Of a stretch of DNA of 64,000 bases, positions 57,853 through 64,000 are shown piece by piece. Origin of the DNA: Solirubrobacter deserti (lineage in GTDB: Bacteria > Actinomycetota > Thermoleophilia > Solirubrobacterales > Solirubrobacteraceae); the NCBI RefSeq assembly GCF_003344625.1, contig NZ_QPKJ02000006.1, forward strand, positions 434,001 through 498,000. Reading direction: 5' to 3'. How positions within the stretch are numbered: position 1 is the stretch's first letter; each line of letters begins with the position of its first letter. The notes below the pieces were generated by a model, which saw nothing but the letters and a program-made list of their open reading frames with translations, was not told the DNA's origin and ran no database searches. A program made the translations under genes and the position numbers.

Positions 57853-58703
57853 CGGGCCAGGAGATCCTCGCGCGCAACTTCGCGGCGGGCGCGTCCGCGC
57901 CGACGGACATCGTCGTGCCCGACCGCGCGAACGTCGAGCGCGTCACGCAGGCCGCGAGCGAGTTCGGGCAGGTGCGCCCGGGTCCGTCCGGCGAGGCCGG
58001 GACCGTGCTCAGCGTGACGCTCGCGGACGCGCCGTTCTCCAACGCGGCGCTGGACACGGTCCCGCGCCTGCGGCAGGCCGTCGGCGAGGCGGGCCTCGTG
58101 GGCGGGCCCTCCGCGCAGGAATACGACCTGCGCGAGGCGGCGAACCGCGACAACCGGCTCATCCTGCCGCTCACGCTCATCGTCGTGTTCGCGATCCTGG
58201 TCCTGCTGTTGCGCGCGATGGTCGCGCCGCTGCTGCTGATCGCGTCCGTGATCGTCTCGTTCGCGGCCGCTCTGGGGGTCGGCGTGTTCGTGTCCGACTA
58301 CATCTTCGGCTTCACGGGCGTGACGCCGACGCTGCCGCTGCTTGCGTTCGTGTTCCTCGTCGCTCTCGGCATCGACTACAACATCTTCTTGATGGCCCGG
58401 GTACGCGAGGAGGCCCTCAAACACGGTACGCGCGAGGGCACGCTGCGCGGGCTGGCCGTGACCGGCGCGGTCATCACGGGCGCGGGCATCGTGCTCGCCG
58501 GGACCTTCGGCGCGCTGGCCGTGCTCCCGCTCGTGATCCTCACGCAGATCGGCTTCATCGTCGCCTTCGGCGTGCTGCTCGACACCTTCCTCGTGCGGTC
58601 GGTGATCGTCCCGGCGGCCGTGATCGACATGGGCCGCCGGGTCTGGTGGCCTTCGCGGCTAGCTAAAGAATCGAGAGATACCGCTCGAGTTCCCACGGAG
58701 TGA
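57849..58703 (+). CDS. MMPL/RND transporter, C-terminal half
   Basis: The 284-residue part starts at a GTG whose sequence overlaps the stop of the first half (GTGA). Homology continues upstream in this frame to about 57830 (F-R-G-E-V-D-S-V-T-G-Q), so the true break is near there. It holds the second porter domain and TM8-12 with A-L-G-I-D-Y-N-I-F-L-M-A-R-V-R-E-E, the conserved D-Y motif of RND pumps. It overlaps the convergent glnA end by 41 bases. If both parts are made, they could assemble as two chains. Confidence 0.7.
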   Translation: MTGQEILARNFAAGASAPTDIVVPDRANVERVTQAASEFGQVRPGPSGEAGTVLSVTLADAPFSNAALDTVPRLRQAVGEAGLVGGPSAQEYDLREAANRDNRLILPLTLIVVFAILVLLLRAMVAPLLLIASVIVSFAAALGVGVFVSDYIFGFTGVTPTLPLLAFVFLVALGIDYNIFLMARVREEALKHGTREGTLRGLAVTGAVITGAGIVLAGTFGALAVLPLVILTQIGFIVAFGVLLDTFLVRSVIVPAAVIDMGRRVWWPSRLAKESRDTARVPTE

Positions 58704-60003
58704 CCTGGACGCGATAGTCCTCCCACTCCTGGCGCTTGATCTCAATGTAGCGGTTGAAGATGTGCTCGCCGAGCGTGCGCAGCACGAGCTCGGACTCGGC
58801 GGTGACCTCGATCGCCTCGCCCAGCGTCTCCGGCAGCTGCTCGATGCCGAGCCGGCGGCGCTCGTCGGGGCTCAGGTGATAGAGGTTCTTCTCCATCGGC
58901 TCCGGCAGCTCGTAGCCGCGCTCGATCCCCTCGAGGCCCGCCTGCAGAAGCACCGCGAACGTCAGGTATGGGTTGCACGCGGGGTCTGGCGCGCGCAGCT
59001 CCATCCGGGTCGCGTTCTCCTTGCCGGGGTGGTAGAGCGGGACGCGCACGAGCGCGCTGCGGTTGCGGCGTGACCACGCGACGTAGACCGGCGCCTCGTA
59101 GCCCGGCACCAGGCGCTTGTAGGAGTTCACCCACTGGGCGAAGATGCTGCAGATCTCGCGCGCGTGGCGGAGCTGACCGGCGATGAACGCCTTGCCGATG
59201 TCGCTCAGGAAGTACTTGTCGTCCGCGTCGTAGAAGGCGTTGCGGCCGTCCTTGAACAGGGACTGGTGGGTGTGCATGCCCGAGCCGTTCTGGCCGAACA
59301 GCGGCTTGGGCATGAACGTCGCGTGCCAGCCGTACTTGAGCGCGTACTCCTTGACCGTGATGCGGTAGGTCATGCAGTCGTCGGCCATCTTGAGCGCGCT
59401 GCTGTAGCGCATGTCGATCTCGTGCTGGGACGGGCCGACCTCATGATGGGAGTACTCGACGTCGATGCCGAGGCGCTCGAGCGCGAGGACCGTGTCGCGG
59501 CGGACGTCCGAGCCGGCGTCCAGCGTCGTGAGGTCGAAGTAGCCGCCCTCGTCGAGCACCTCGGTGCCCTTGTTGTCCTTGAACAGGTAGTACTCGAGCT
59601 CCGGGCCGATGTTGAAGACATCGAAGCCCATGTCCTTCGCGCGCTGCTCGGCGCGGCGCAGCACGTGGCGCGGGTCGCCCTCGTACGGGCGGCCCTCCGG
59701 CGTCTTGACGTCGGCGAACATGCGCGCGACACCGGCCCCGTCCTCCGGCCGCCACGGCAGCACGTTGAACGTCGTCGGGTCGGGCATCGCGATCATGTCC
59801 GACTCCTCGATGGCGTTGAAGCCGGTGATCGAGGAGCCGTCGAAGCCCATGCCGCCCTCAAAGGCGTCGTCGAGCTGCTCGGCGGAGATCGAGAAGGACT
59901 TGAGCTGCCCGAGGATGTCGGTGAACCACAGGCGGATGAAGCGGATCGAGTTGTCCGCGACGAGCGCCTTGACGTCTTCGGGGGTTTGGGGGCGGTCAGA
60001 CAT
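58663..60003 (-). CDS. glnA: Glutamine synthetase type I (alpha subfamily)
   Basis: The 446-residue enzyme makes glutamine from glutamate, ammonium and ATP. Motifs: F-D-G-S-S-I-T-G-F, E-L-E-Y-Y-L-F (metal), H-H-E-V-G-P-S-Q-H-E-I-D, N-G-S-G-M-H-T-H-Q-S-L and R-M-E-L-R-A-P-D-P. Length (444 is typical of Bacillus) and the closing F-N-R-Y-I-E-I-K-R-Q-E-W-E place it in the GSI-alpha group. The adenylylation Tyr context of GSI-beta (N-L-Y-D-L-P) appears here as N-L-Y-H-L-S, so control is probably by feedback inhibition. It would assimilate the ammonium made by the nitrate genes. Confidence 0.94.
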   Translation of the reverse strand: MSDRPQTPEDVKALVADNSIRFIRLWFTDILGQLKSFSISAEQLDDAFEGGMGFDGSSITGFNAIEESDMIAMPDPTTFNVLPWRPEDGAGVARMFADVKTPEGRPYEGDPRHVLRRAEQRAKDMGFDVFNIGPELEYYLFKDNKGTEVLDEGGYFDLTTLDAGSDVRRDTVLALERLGIDVEYSHHEVGPSQHEIDMRYSSALKMADDCMTYRITVKEYALKYGWHATFMPKPLFGQNGSGMHTHQSLFKDGRNAFYDADDKYFLSDIGKAFIAGQLRHAREICSIFAQWVNSYKRLVPGYEAPVYVAWSRRNRSALVRVPLYHPGKENATRMELRAPDPACNPYLTFAVLLQAGLEGIERGYELPEPMEKNLYHLSPDERRRLGIEQLPETLGEAIEVTAESELVLRTLGEHIFNRYIEIKRQEWEDYRVQVTPWELERYLSIL

Positions 60004-60059
60004 GGCCGCGTGGAGGCTAGTGGACCGGGCGGCGTGCTGGGGTGGACGCGCGGTCGGAC

Positions 60060-60416
60060 TCAGTCCAACCAGCGGTCGGCCCAGGTCTTGAGCTCCGCCA
60101 TCGCGGGCGCGAGCTCACGGCCCTTCGCCGTGAGCTCGTACGAGACCCTGGTCGGCGTGCCGTCGCTCACGTGGCGCTCGACGATCCCGCGGGACTCGAG
60201 CTCCTTCATGCGCTCCGACAGCAGGCGATCGGACAGGTCCGGCACCGCGTGCGCGATCTCGGTGAACCGCATCCGTCCACCGTGCAGCAGGACATAGAGG
60301 ATCGCGCCCGTCCACCGCTTGCCCACCAGCTCCACGGCCTCGTGGTACCGCGGGCAGCAGTGCGCGCACTCGGCGCTGGCGCTCGGTGCCTCGGTTGTCG
60401 TGGACCCGGACTTCAT
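60060..60416 (-). CDS. HxlR family winged-helix regulator
   Basis: The 118-residue protein has the HxlR core: V-G-K-R-W-T-G-A-I-L-Y-V-L-L-x-G-x-x-R-F-x-E-I, L-S-E-R-M-K-E-L-E-S-R-G-I-V-E-R and Y-E-L-T-A-K-G-R-E-L. Near the N-terminus it has C-A-H-C-C-P-R-Y-H, a Cys cluster close to the position of the redox Cys in YodB/HypR-type members. This suggests an oxidant or electrophile sensor. It follows the AhpD-like gene by 5 bases and precedes glnA. Confidence 0.9.
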   Translation of the reverse strand: MKSGSTTTEAPSASAECAHCCPRYHEAVELVGKRWTGAILYVLLHGGRMRFTEIAHAVPDLSDRLLSERMKELESRGIVERHVSDGTPTRVSYELTAKGRELAPAMAELKTWADRWLD

Positions 60417-60421
60417 AGGCG

Positions 60422-60985
60422 TTACGCGGCGCGCAGCACCCGCGTCTCTTCGACGGAGCCGTCGACCGGGACGTCCCCGGCGACGTTGACCATAGCGGTG
60501 AAGGATTCCATCGACAGCACCGCGATCGCTTCCAGCAGCTGCGCGTCGCTCCATCCCGCCTCGCGCGCTTCCTCGTGCAGGTGCTGCGGGAACTCGCCGT
60601 CGATCAGCAGCGGGCGCAGATAGCGCAGCAGCGCCGCCTCGCGGGCGTCCGCCGAGTCCCAGCGCTTCGCCCGAGCGACCTCGTCGATGCCCAGGCCCGC
60701 CTGCCGGCCCGTGCGCGTATGAAGCTGGAGCCCGGGCTTGGAGCCGTAGTACTCGGCCACCGCCAGGCCGATCCGCTCCGCCGAGTGCTTCGGCAGCTCG
60801 CCGTGCCGCAGCTCCGCGCGGGAGCGCGTGTACGCGCGCAGCGCCGCCGGAGCGTTGGCGAGCACGCCGAGGAAGTTCGGAAGTTGCCCTGCTGCCGACG
60901 ACGCACCCTTGAGGATCGGAAGCGAACCTTCGGGCGCTGTCAGATCGTCGTGGATAGGGAACCGGCTCATCTCTGTCTTGGGCAT
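60422..60985 (-). CDS. Carboxymuconolactone decarboxylase/AhpD-like protein lacking catalytic cysteines
   Basis: The 187-residue helical protein has the family pattern L-P-N-F-L-G-V-L-A-N-A-P-A-A-L-R-A-Y and E-R-I-G-L-A-V-A-E. At the place where AhpD proteins have C-x2-C-x3-H (redox Cys pair), it reads G-S-K-P-G-L-Q-L-H-T, so both Cys are replaced (Ser and Gly) while the His is kept. A peroxidase role is therefore unlikely; a non-redox role is possible. The ATG at 60985 is preferred. It is the first gene of the pair with the HxlR regulator. Confidence 0.85.
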   Translation of the reverse strand: MPKTEMSRFPIHDDLTAPEGSLPILKGASSAAGQLPNFLGVLANAPAALRAYTRSRAELRHGELPKHSAERIGLAVAEYYGSKPGLQLHTRTGRQAGLGIDEVARAKRWDSADAREAALLRYLRPLLIDGEFPQHLHEEAREAGWSDAQLLEAIAVLSMESFTAMVNVAGDVPVDGSVEETRVLRAA

Positions 60986-61013
60986 TGCCACCACCGTGGG
61001 GGAGCTAGGGGGG

Positions 61014-61028
61014 CTTACGACAGATAAG
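61014..61028. promoter_or_regulatory. Possible HxlR operator
   Basis: CTTA-CGACAGA-TAAG is a small dyad (4-base arms, 7-base centre) upstream of the AhpD-like gene start at 60985, in one of the few AT-richer stretches. Size and place fit a winged-helix dimer site. The evidence is weak. Confidence 0.25.
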
Positions 61029-61179
61029 GGTATTTGCGGACGGCGCACCCCGCAAGGCAGGCGCTCATCATTGGAAAAGGAAATGACGCCGGATGGCACG
61101 GCGGCAACCGTCCGGTCGTCGTCCGCAGTGGCGATCAAGCTGCGGCCGGACAGTGTGCACCCGGCCGGCACGCGCCGGA

Positions 61180-61899
61180 TCACTGCCCGGTGGTCAGCAC
61201 CGCGATCAGCACGAGCAGGAACCCGAGCGCGACCGCGTACGCCGCGATCCGGTCCGGCCGGTGGCCGATCCGCTCCACCGCGGTCCGCGGCGCCCGCTGC
61301 GTCCGCGGCGCGGGCAGCCGGTCAGGGTGCCCGCTGATCTTGATCGTCCGGCGCTCGCGCACCTCGCCGCCCGCAGCGACGTACTCCTTGGTGTCCCTCG
61401 CCAGCTCCCCGTCGAGCATCAGCTCGTCGTACGCGCGCGGGTCATGGCCCGCGTCGTCGTAGTCCTGCGCGTGCGTGTCCGCCGCCGTGCCCGGGCCCGC
61501 GTCGCGCGAGAGCACGATCGTCCGGGTCTCGCCGGGGACCATCGGCGCCGTGTCGTCGTCGAGGTCCGCGCCCCAGGACATCATGGCCCGCGCGGCCGCG
61601 CGCGGGTCCAGCGCGCCCGTCTCGCCGGAACGCGCCGAGCGCTCGGTGCGAGCGGACACGGCGCCGCGCACCGGCGGCTCGCCCTGCTCGATCACGGCGA
61701 CGCTCGCGTCGGTCTCGTCGCGACGCAGCACGATGTCGTGGTGCTCGGCGCGCCGTTCGAAGCGCGCGACGCGGCTCGGCATGCGGTCGAAGATGTCCTC
61801 GTTGACGCCCCAGTCGGCCGCAGCACGACGGCGCCGTCGCGGCTCGTCGCTTTCGTGGTCGTACAAAGCCCGCGTATGAGCTTCTGATTCAGGGGCCAT
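61180..61899 (-). CDS. Charged, tail-anchored membrane protein under a cyclic di-AMP riboswitch
   Basis: The 239-residue protein is highly charged for its first 210 residues (Arg-rich near 20-28, acidic patches near 110-115 and 145-165) and has no Cys. It ends in one hydrophobic helix (about 217-236, A-A-Y-A-V-A-L-G-F-L-L-V-L-I-A-V-L) followed by T-T-G-Q, so it is anchored by its C-terminus with the bulk in the cytoplasm. The ATG at 61899 follows a strong purine-rich ribosome site (GAGGAAGAGGACGAG), which abuts the 3' strand of a cyclic di-AMP riboswitch. No known domain is recognised. The riboswitch suggests a role in osmotic or cell wall homeostasis. Confidence 0.8.
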   Translation of the reverse strand: MAPESEAHTRALYDHESDEPRRRRRAAADWGVNEDIFDRMPSRVARFERRAEHHDIVLRRDETDASVAVIEQGEPPVRGAVSARTERSARSGETGALDPRAAARAMMSWGADLDDDTAPMVPGETRTIVLSRDAGPGTAADTHAQDYDDAGHDPRAYDELMLDGELARDTKEYVAAGGEVRERRTIKISGHPDRLPAPRTQRAPRTAVERIGHRPDRIAAYAVALGFLLVLIAVLTTGQ

Positions 61900-61914
61900 C
61901 GACTCGTCCTCTTC

Positions 61915-62050
61915 CTCGGCTTACGGGGTTAGCTGACGGGCTCGCGCCAGAAGAGCGGCGCTACGAGGCTTGACCGACCATCGATTCGCCCCACCTGCAG
62001 TGGGTCCCCCGCTTCCCGCTTCCAACGGGAATTCAGCGGATGCGATTCGA
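61915..62050 (-). ncRNA. Cyclic di-AMP riboswitch (ydaO/yuaA type)
   Basis: On the minus strand the leader contains the conserved blocks of this riboswitch class in order: TCGCATCCGCTGAAT, GCGGGGGACCCA, GGTGGGGCGAATC, a CGTAGCGCC segment, then GAGCCCGTCAGCTAACC and CCGTAAGC. Spacing and order match the class; the last block is especially diagnostic. The 3' strand ends about 16 bases before the ATG at 61899, next to the ribosome site. Control could be by terminator choice or access to the ribosome site. Boundaries are approximate. Confidence 0.85.
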
Positions 62051-62095
62051 GATCGTACCAGCGCCGAAAGCGCCTGCACGCTTGTGCTTTTTACA

Positions 62096-62605
62096 TCAAC
62101 CGCCGGACGGAGTCTCGGCGCCCACGGACTTTGCGACAAATTTCGCGACGTCCTCGGCGTCCTTCCCCGTGAACAGCTGAGCGGGCATCTGCCCGTTTCC
62201 CTGCGAGCGGCCCTTGAGGATCGCGTCCAGCGTAAGCGCCTCATTCGGGCGCATCTCGTCGAGGTTCGGACCCACCTTCGCGACCGCGTTCGCGGCCTTC
62301 AGGGTGTGGCACATGCTGCACCGCGTGCCGAACAGCTCGTGCCCGCGCTTCTCGTCCTCCGTGAGACCGGACACCTGAGCCGACGGAATGTCGTCCCGGT
62401 TGACCTCCTCGCTGATCACCCACGCCGGCACGGCCGCGCCGAGCACGAGCAGCGCCACGAAGAACAGGAACGTCGCGAACCGGCGGCTGCCCCGCGTCTG
62501 CGAGTGCATCAGGCCGGCAAGACCGCCACGACCGCGACTCATCGCGATCACCAGCGTGATCAGGCCGAGCGCTACGAAGACCAGGACGAAAAAGAGGGTG
62601 CCCAC
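62096..62605 (-). CDS. Membrane-anchored monoheme cytochrome c
   Basis: The 169-residue protein has two N-terminal hydrophobic helices (about 3-20 and 45-65). A heme c motif C-S-M-C-H lies near residue 96 and a possible axial Met in G-Q-M-P-A-Q-L-F. A single heme c domain follows the second helix, so it faces outside. The GTG at 62605 is chosen because the hydrophobic part begins there; the open frame further upstream is not conserved-looking. It could shuttle electrons to a terminal oxidase, but no oxidase genes are adjacent. Confidence 0.85.
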   Translation of the reverse strand: MGTLFFVLVFVALGLITLVIAMSRGRGGLAGLMHSQTRGSRRFATFLFFVALLVLGAAVPAWVISEEVNRDDIPSAQVSGLTEDEKRGHELFGTRCSMCHTLKAANAVAKVGPNLDEMRPNEALTLDAILKGRSQGNGQMPAQLFTGKDAEDVAKFVAKSVGAETPSGG

Positions 62606-62779
62606 GGGCGTGCAATGTACCCGCTCGGCCGAACGGCTAGCGGCCTCCTCCCCTCCGACGGCTCCCATCTGACCACCAGACGCGCGAAATCCGGCGCCGC
62701 GCCGCGCCATCCATCACCGGCGAGACCACGGCACCGAAACAACTGTCGACGCGGCCCTGATGACGCGCTGCGGGCGCCC

Positions 62780-64000
62780 TCATCGGCGCCTCCCTGACGC
62801 GAAGCTCTGAATCGGCGGCGAGACCTGGCGGAACTCGCCGAGCGTCGACGCCGCCTCGCGCCCGCCCTGCGCGCCCTCGCCGCGCCCCGTCGCCGCCGCC
62901 TGCACGCGCCGCTCCGCGAGTTCGACCACGTCCGCCTTCACGTCGTCCGGAGTCACCAGCGCCCGCACCGCCTTGACGAACAGGTTGATCCCTCCCCCCG
63001 CCTGCGGCAGCTTCTCCAAGCGCCCCTGACACAGCAGCAACGGCTCCGACCGCACCGTCAGCCGGTTCGCCTCGTAGAGATCCGGCGGGACGATGAGGTT
63101 GATCGTCCCGAACTCATCCTCGAGCAACAGGAACACGATCCCCTTCGCCGTCCCCGGCCGCTGCCGCGCAACCACCAGCCCGCCCAACCGCACCGGTGTG
63201 TCGTGCGGAATCCGCTGCAGATCCGCGATCGACACCGTGTTCGGCGGCAACGACGGCCGCAACAGCTTCATCGGATGCGGCCCGAGCGTCAGCCCCGTCG
63301 TCGCGTAGTCGCCGATCATCGACTCCCACGGCGTGAGCGGCCGCAGATCCGGCGCCTGCGGAACATCGAGCGGCAGGGACAGCTGCGTCCCCTCCACCAC
63401 CCGCTCCCCGGGCGCCGCCACGCCCAGCTGCCACAGCGCGGTCCGCCGCGCATGCTCGGACGACCCACCCGTGAGCGAGTCGCACGCCCCCGCCCACGCC
63501 AGCTTGTCCAGCGACGGCCGCCCCGCCCCCGCCCGCGACGCCAGATCCGCCAACGAGGTGAACCGCCCGCCCTCCTCACGCGCGGCCACGAGCGCCTTGA
63601 CCTCCTCCTCCCGCACCCCCGACACGAACCCGAGCCCGAGCCGCACGATCCCCGTGGGGACGGCGCCCGCCTCGCCGCCCCCGCGGTGCGGGCCTCCCAT
63701 GCCCGCCGCGCCGCCCCCGCGGTGCGAGCCTCCCATGCCCGCCTCGCCGCCCCCGCGGTGCGGGCCTCCCATGCCCGCCTCGCCACCCCCGCGGTGCGGG
63801 CCACCCATGCCCGCCTCGCCACCCCCGCGGTGCGGGCCACCCACGCCCGCCTCGCCACCCCCGCGGTGCGGGCCACCCACGCCCGCCTCGCCGCCCCCGC
63901 GGTGCGGGCCACCCACGCCCGCCTCGCCGCCCCCGCGGTGCGGGCCACCCACGCCCGCCGTCCCGCCCCCGCGGTGCGGGCCTCCCACGCCCGCCGTGTC
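62780..64000 (-). CDS. dnaE2: Error-prone DNA polymerase III alpha-type, C-terminal part (5' end beyond window)
   Basis: The frame is open to the right edge; about 407 residues are visible. The part after the repeats matches DnaE2/ImuC C-termini: V-R-L-G-L-G-F-V-S-G-V, L-A-W-A-G-A-C-D-S-L, T-G-L-T-L-G-P-H-P-M-K-L-L-R, and the OB-fold V-A-R-Q-R-P-G-T-A-K-G-I-V-F-L-L-L-E-D-E. DnaE2 does mutagenic translesion synthesis with ImuA/ImuB (known). At least nine 12-residue repeats ([V/M]-G-G-P-H-R-G-G-G-E-A-G) lie in frame just before V-R-L-G-L. ImuA/ImuB genes are not in this window. Confidence 0.85.
   Translation of the reverse strand, partial: DTAGVGGPHRGGGTAGVGGPHRGGGEAGVGGPHRGGGEAGVGGPHRGGGEAGVGGPHRGGGEAGMGGPHRGGGEAGMGGPHRGGGEAGMGGSHRGGGAAGMGGPHRGGGEAGAVPTGIVRLGLGFVSGVREEEVKALVAAREEGGRFTSLADLASRAGAGRPSLDKLAWAGACDSLTGGSSEHARRTALWQLGVAAPGERVVEGTQLSLPLDVPQAPDLRPLTPWESMIGDYATTGLTLGPHPMKLLRPSLPPNTVSIADLQRIPHDTPVRLGGLVVARQRPGTAKGIVFLLLEDEFGTINLIVPPDLYEANRLTVRSEPLLLCQGRLEKLPQAGGGINLFVKAVRALVTPDDVKADVVELAERRVQAAATGRGEGAQGGREAASTLGEFRQVSPPIQSFASGRRR
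63665..64000. repeat. 36-bp in-frame tandem repeat (9 full units) in dnaE2
   Basis: Nine 36-base units run from 63665 to 63988, and a further partial unit reaches the window edge. Unit spacing is exact. Units differ by a few substitutions (for example CCTCCCAT versus CCACCCAC), giving Val or Met at the first residue. Each contains CCCGC-GGT-GCGGG, a small hairpin with an internal CCGCGG. There are no unique spacers, so it is not CRISPR. The array may be longer to the right. Confidence 0.92.

Noticed and set aside
57820..57855. Programmed ribosomal frameshift in the MMPL gene
   Set aside because: No slippery heptamer or obvious downstream stem is visible at the break. A sequence error, mutation or coupled re-start is more likely.
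63665..64000. CRISPR array
   Set aside because: The 36-bp units are directly adjacent with no unique spacers and stay in the dnaE2 frame.

Overview
The window comes from a very GC-rich chromosome (clearly above 70% G+C by eye). Codon third positions are almost all G or C, and start/stop codons overlap often (ATGA, GTGA). Gene content points to an actinobacterium: class II DAHP synthase, error-prone DnaE2, a DUF2017-ClpS pair, HelD, MmyB-type and LAL-type regulators, and a cyclic di-AMP leader of actinobacterial style. Secreted proteins with Ala/Lys-rich or PKD-like modules and the overall mix fit Solirubrobacterales (Thermoleophilia) best, but that placement is an inference. About 60 protein genes are packed tightly. 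No gap without a gene exceeds about 200 bases. I saw no rRNA, tRNA, insertion sequence, prophage or CRISPR array.

Layout. 1-5.7 kb: 3'-truncated secreted PKD-like protein, ABC-F ATPase and HelD-like motor, ending in two REP-like palindromes. 5.7-14.5 kb: a TetR regulator divergent from an assimilatory nitrate operon (transporter, nirB, nirD, a fused NasC-NasB nitrate reductase, a VOC protein and a small membrane protein), in which every junction is a 4-base start/stop overlap. 14.6-21.6 kb: radical SAM protein, secreted S1 protease, an MmyB-type regulator with a divergent SDR around a near-perfect operator, then a DAHP synthase unit. 21.6-28.2 kb: large LAL regulator, GntR and ArsR-like regulators, lipoprotein, hydrolase and phosphoesterase. 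28.2-33.8 kb: secreted LVIVD protein, DUF305 lipoprotein, secreted TAP-like peptidase and a decayed flavin monooxygenase.

33.8-42.4 kb: class III aminotransferase, small orphan genes, methyltransferase, purine permease, a 1163-residue kinase/ATPase fusion and a PspC protein. 42.4-49.6 kb: clpS with DUF2017, a GMC oxidoreductase with a four-cysteine motif, coaA, cstA with its YbdD partner, and azlCD divergent from a CGNR regulator that looks leaderless. 49.6-60 kb: M24 peptidase, two secreted proteins, ilvA coupled to ridA, a YyaL-type protein, an MMPL transporter interrupted by a reading-frame change, and glnA. 60-64 kb: HxlR regulator with a cysteine-less AhpD-like protein, a tail-anchored protein behind a cyclic di-AMP riboswitch, a membrane cytochrome c, and the C-terminal part of dnaE2 carrying at least nine copies of a 36-bp in-frame tandem repeat.

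Nitrogen is a recurring theme: nitrate to nitrite to ammonium in the operon at 6.3-14.5 kb, glutamine synthetase at 58.7-60 kb, and threonine deaminase with its RidA scavenger. The most unusual items are the riboswitch-controlled protein of unknown function, the dnaE2 minisatellite and the one-chain nitrate reductase.
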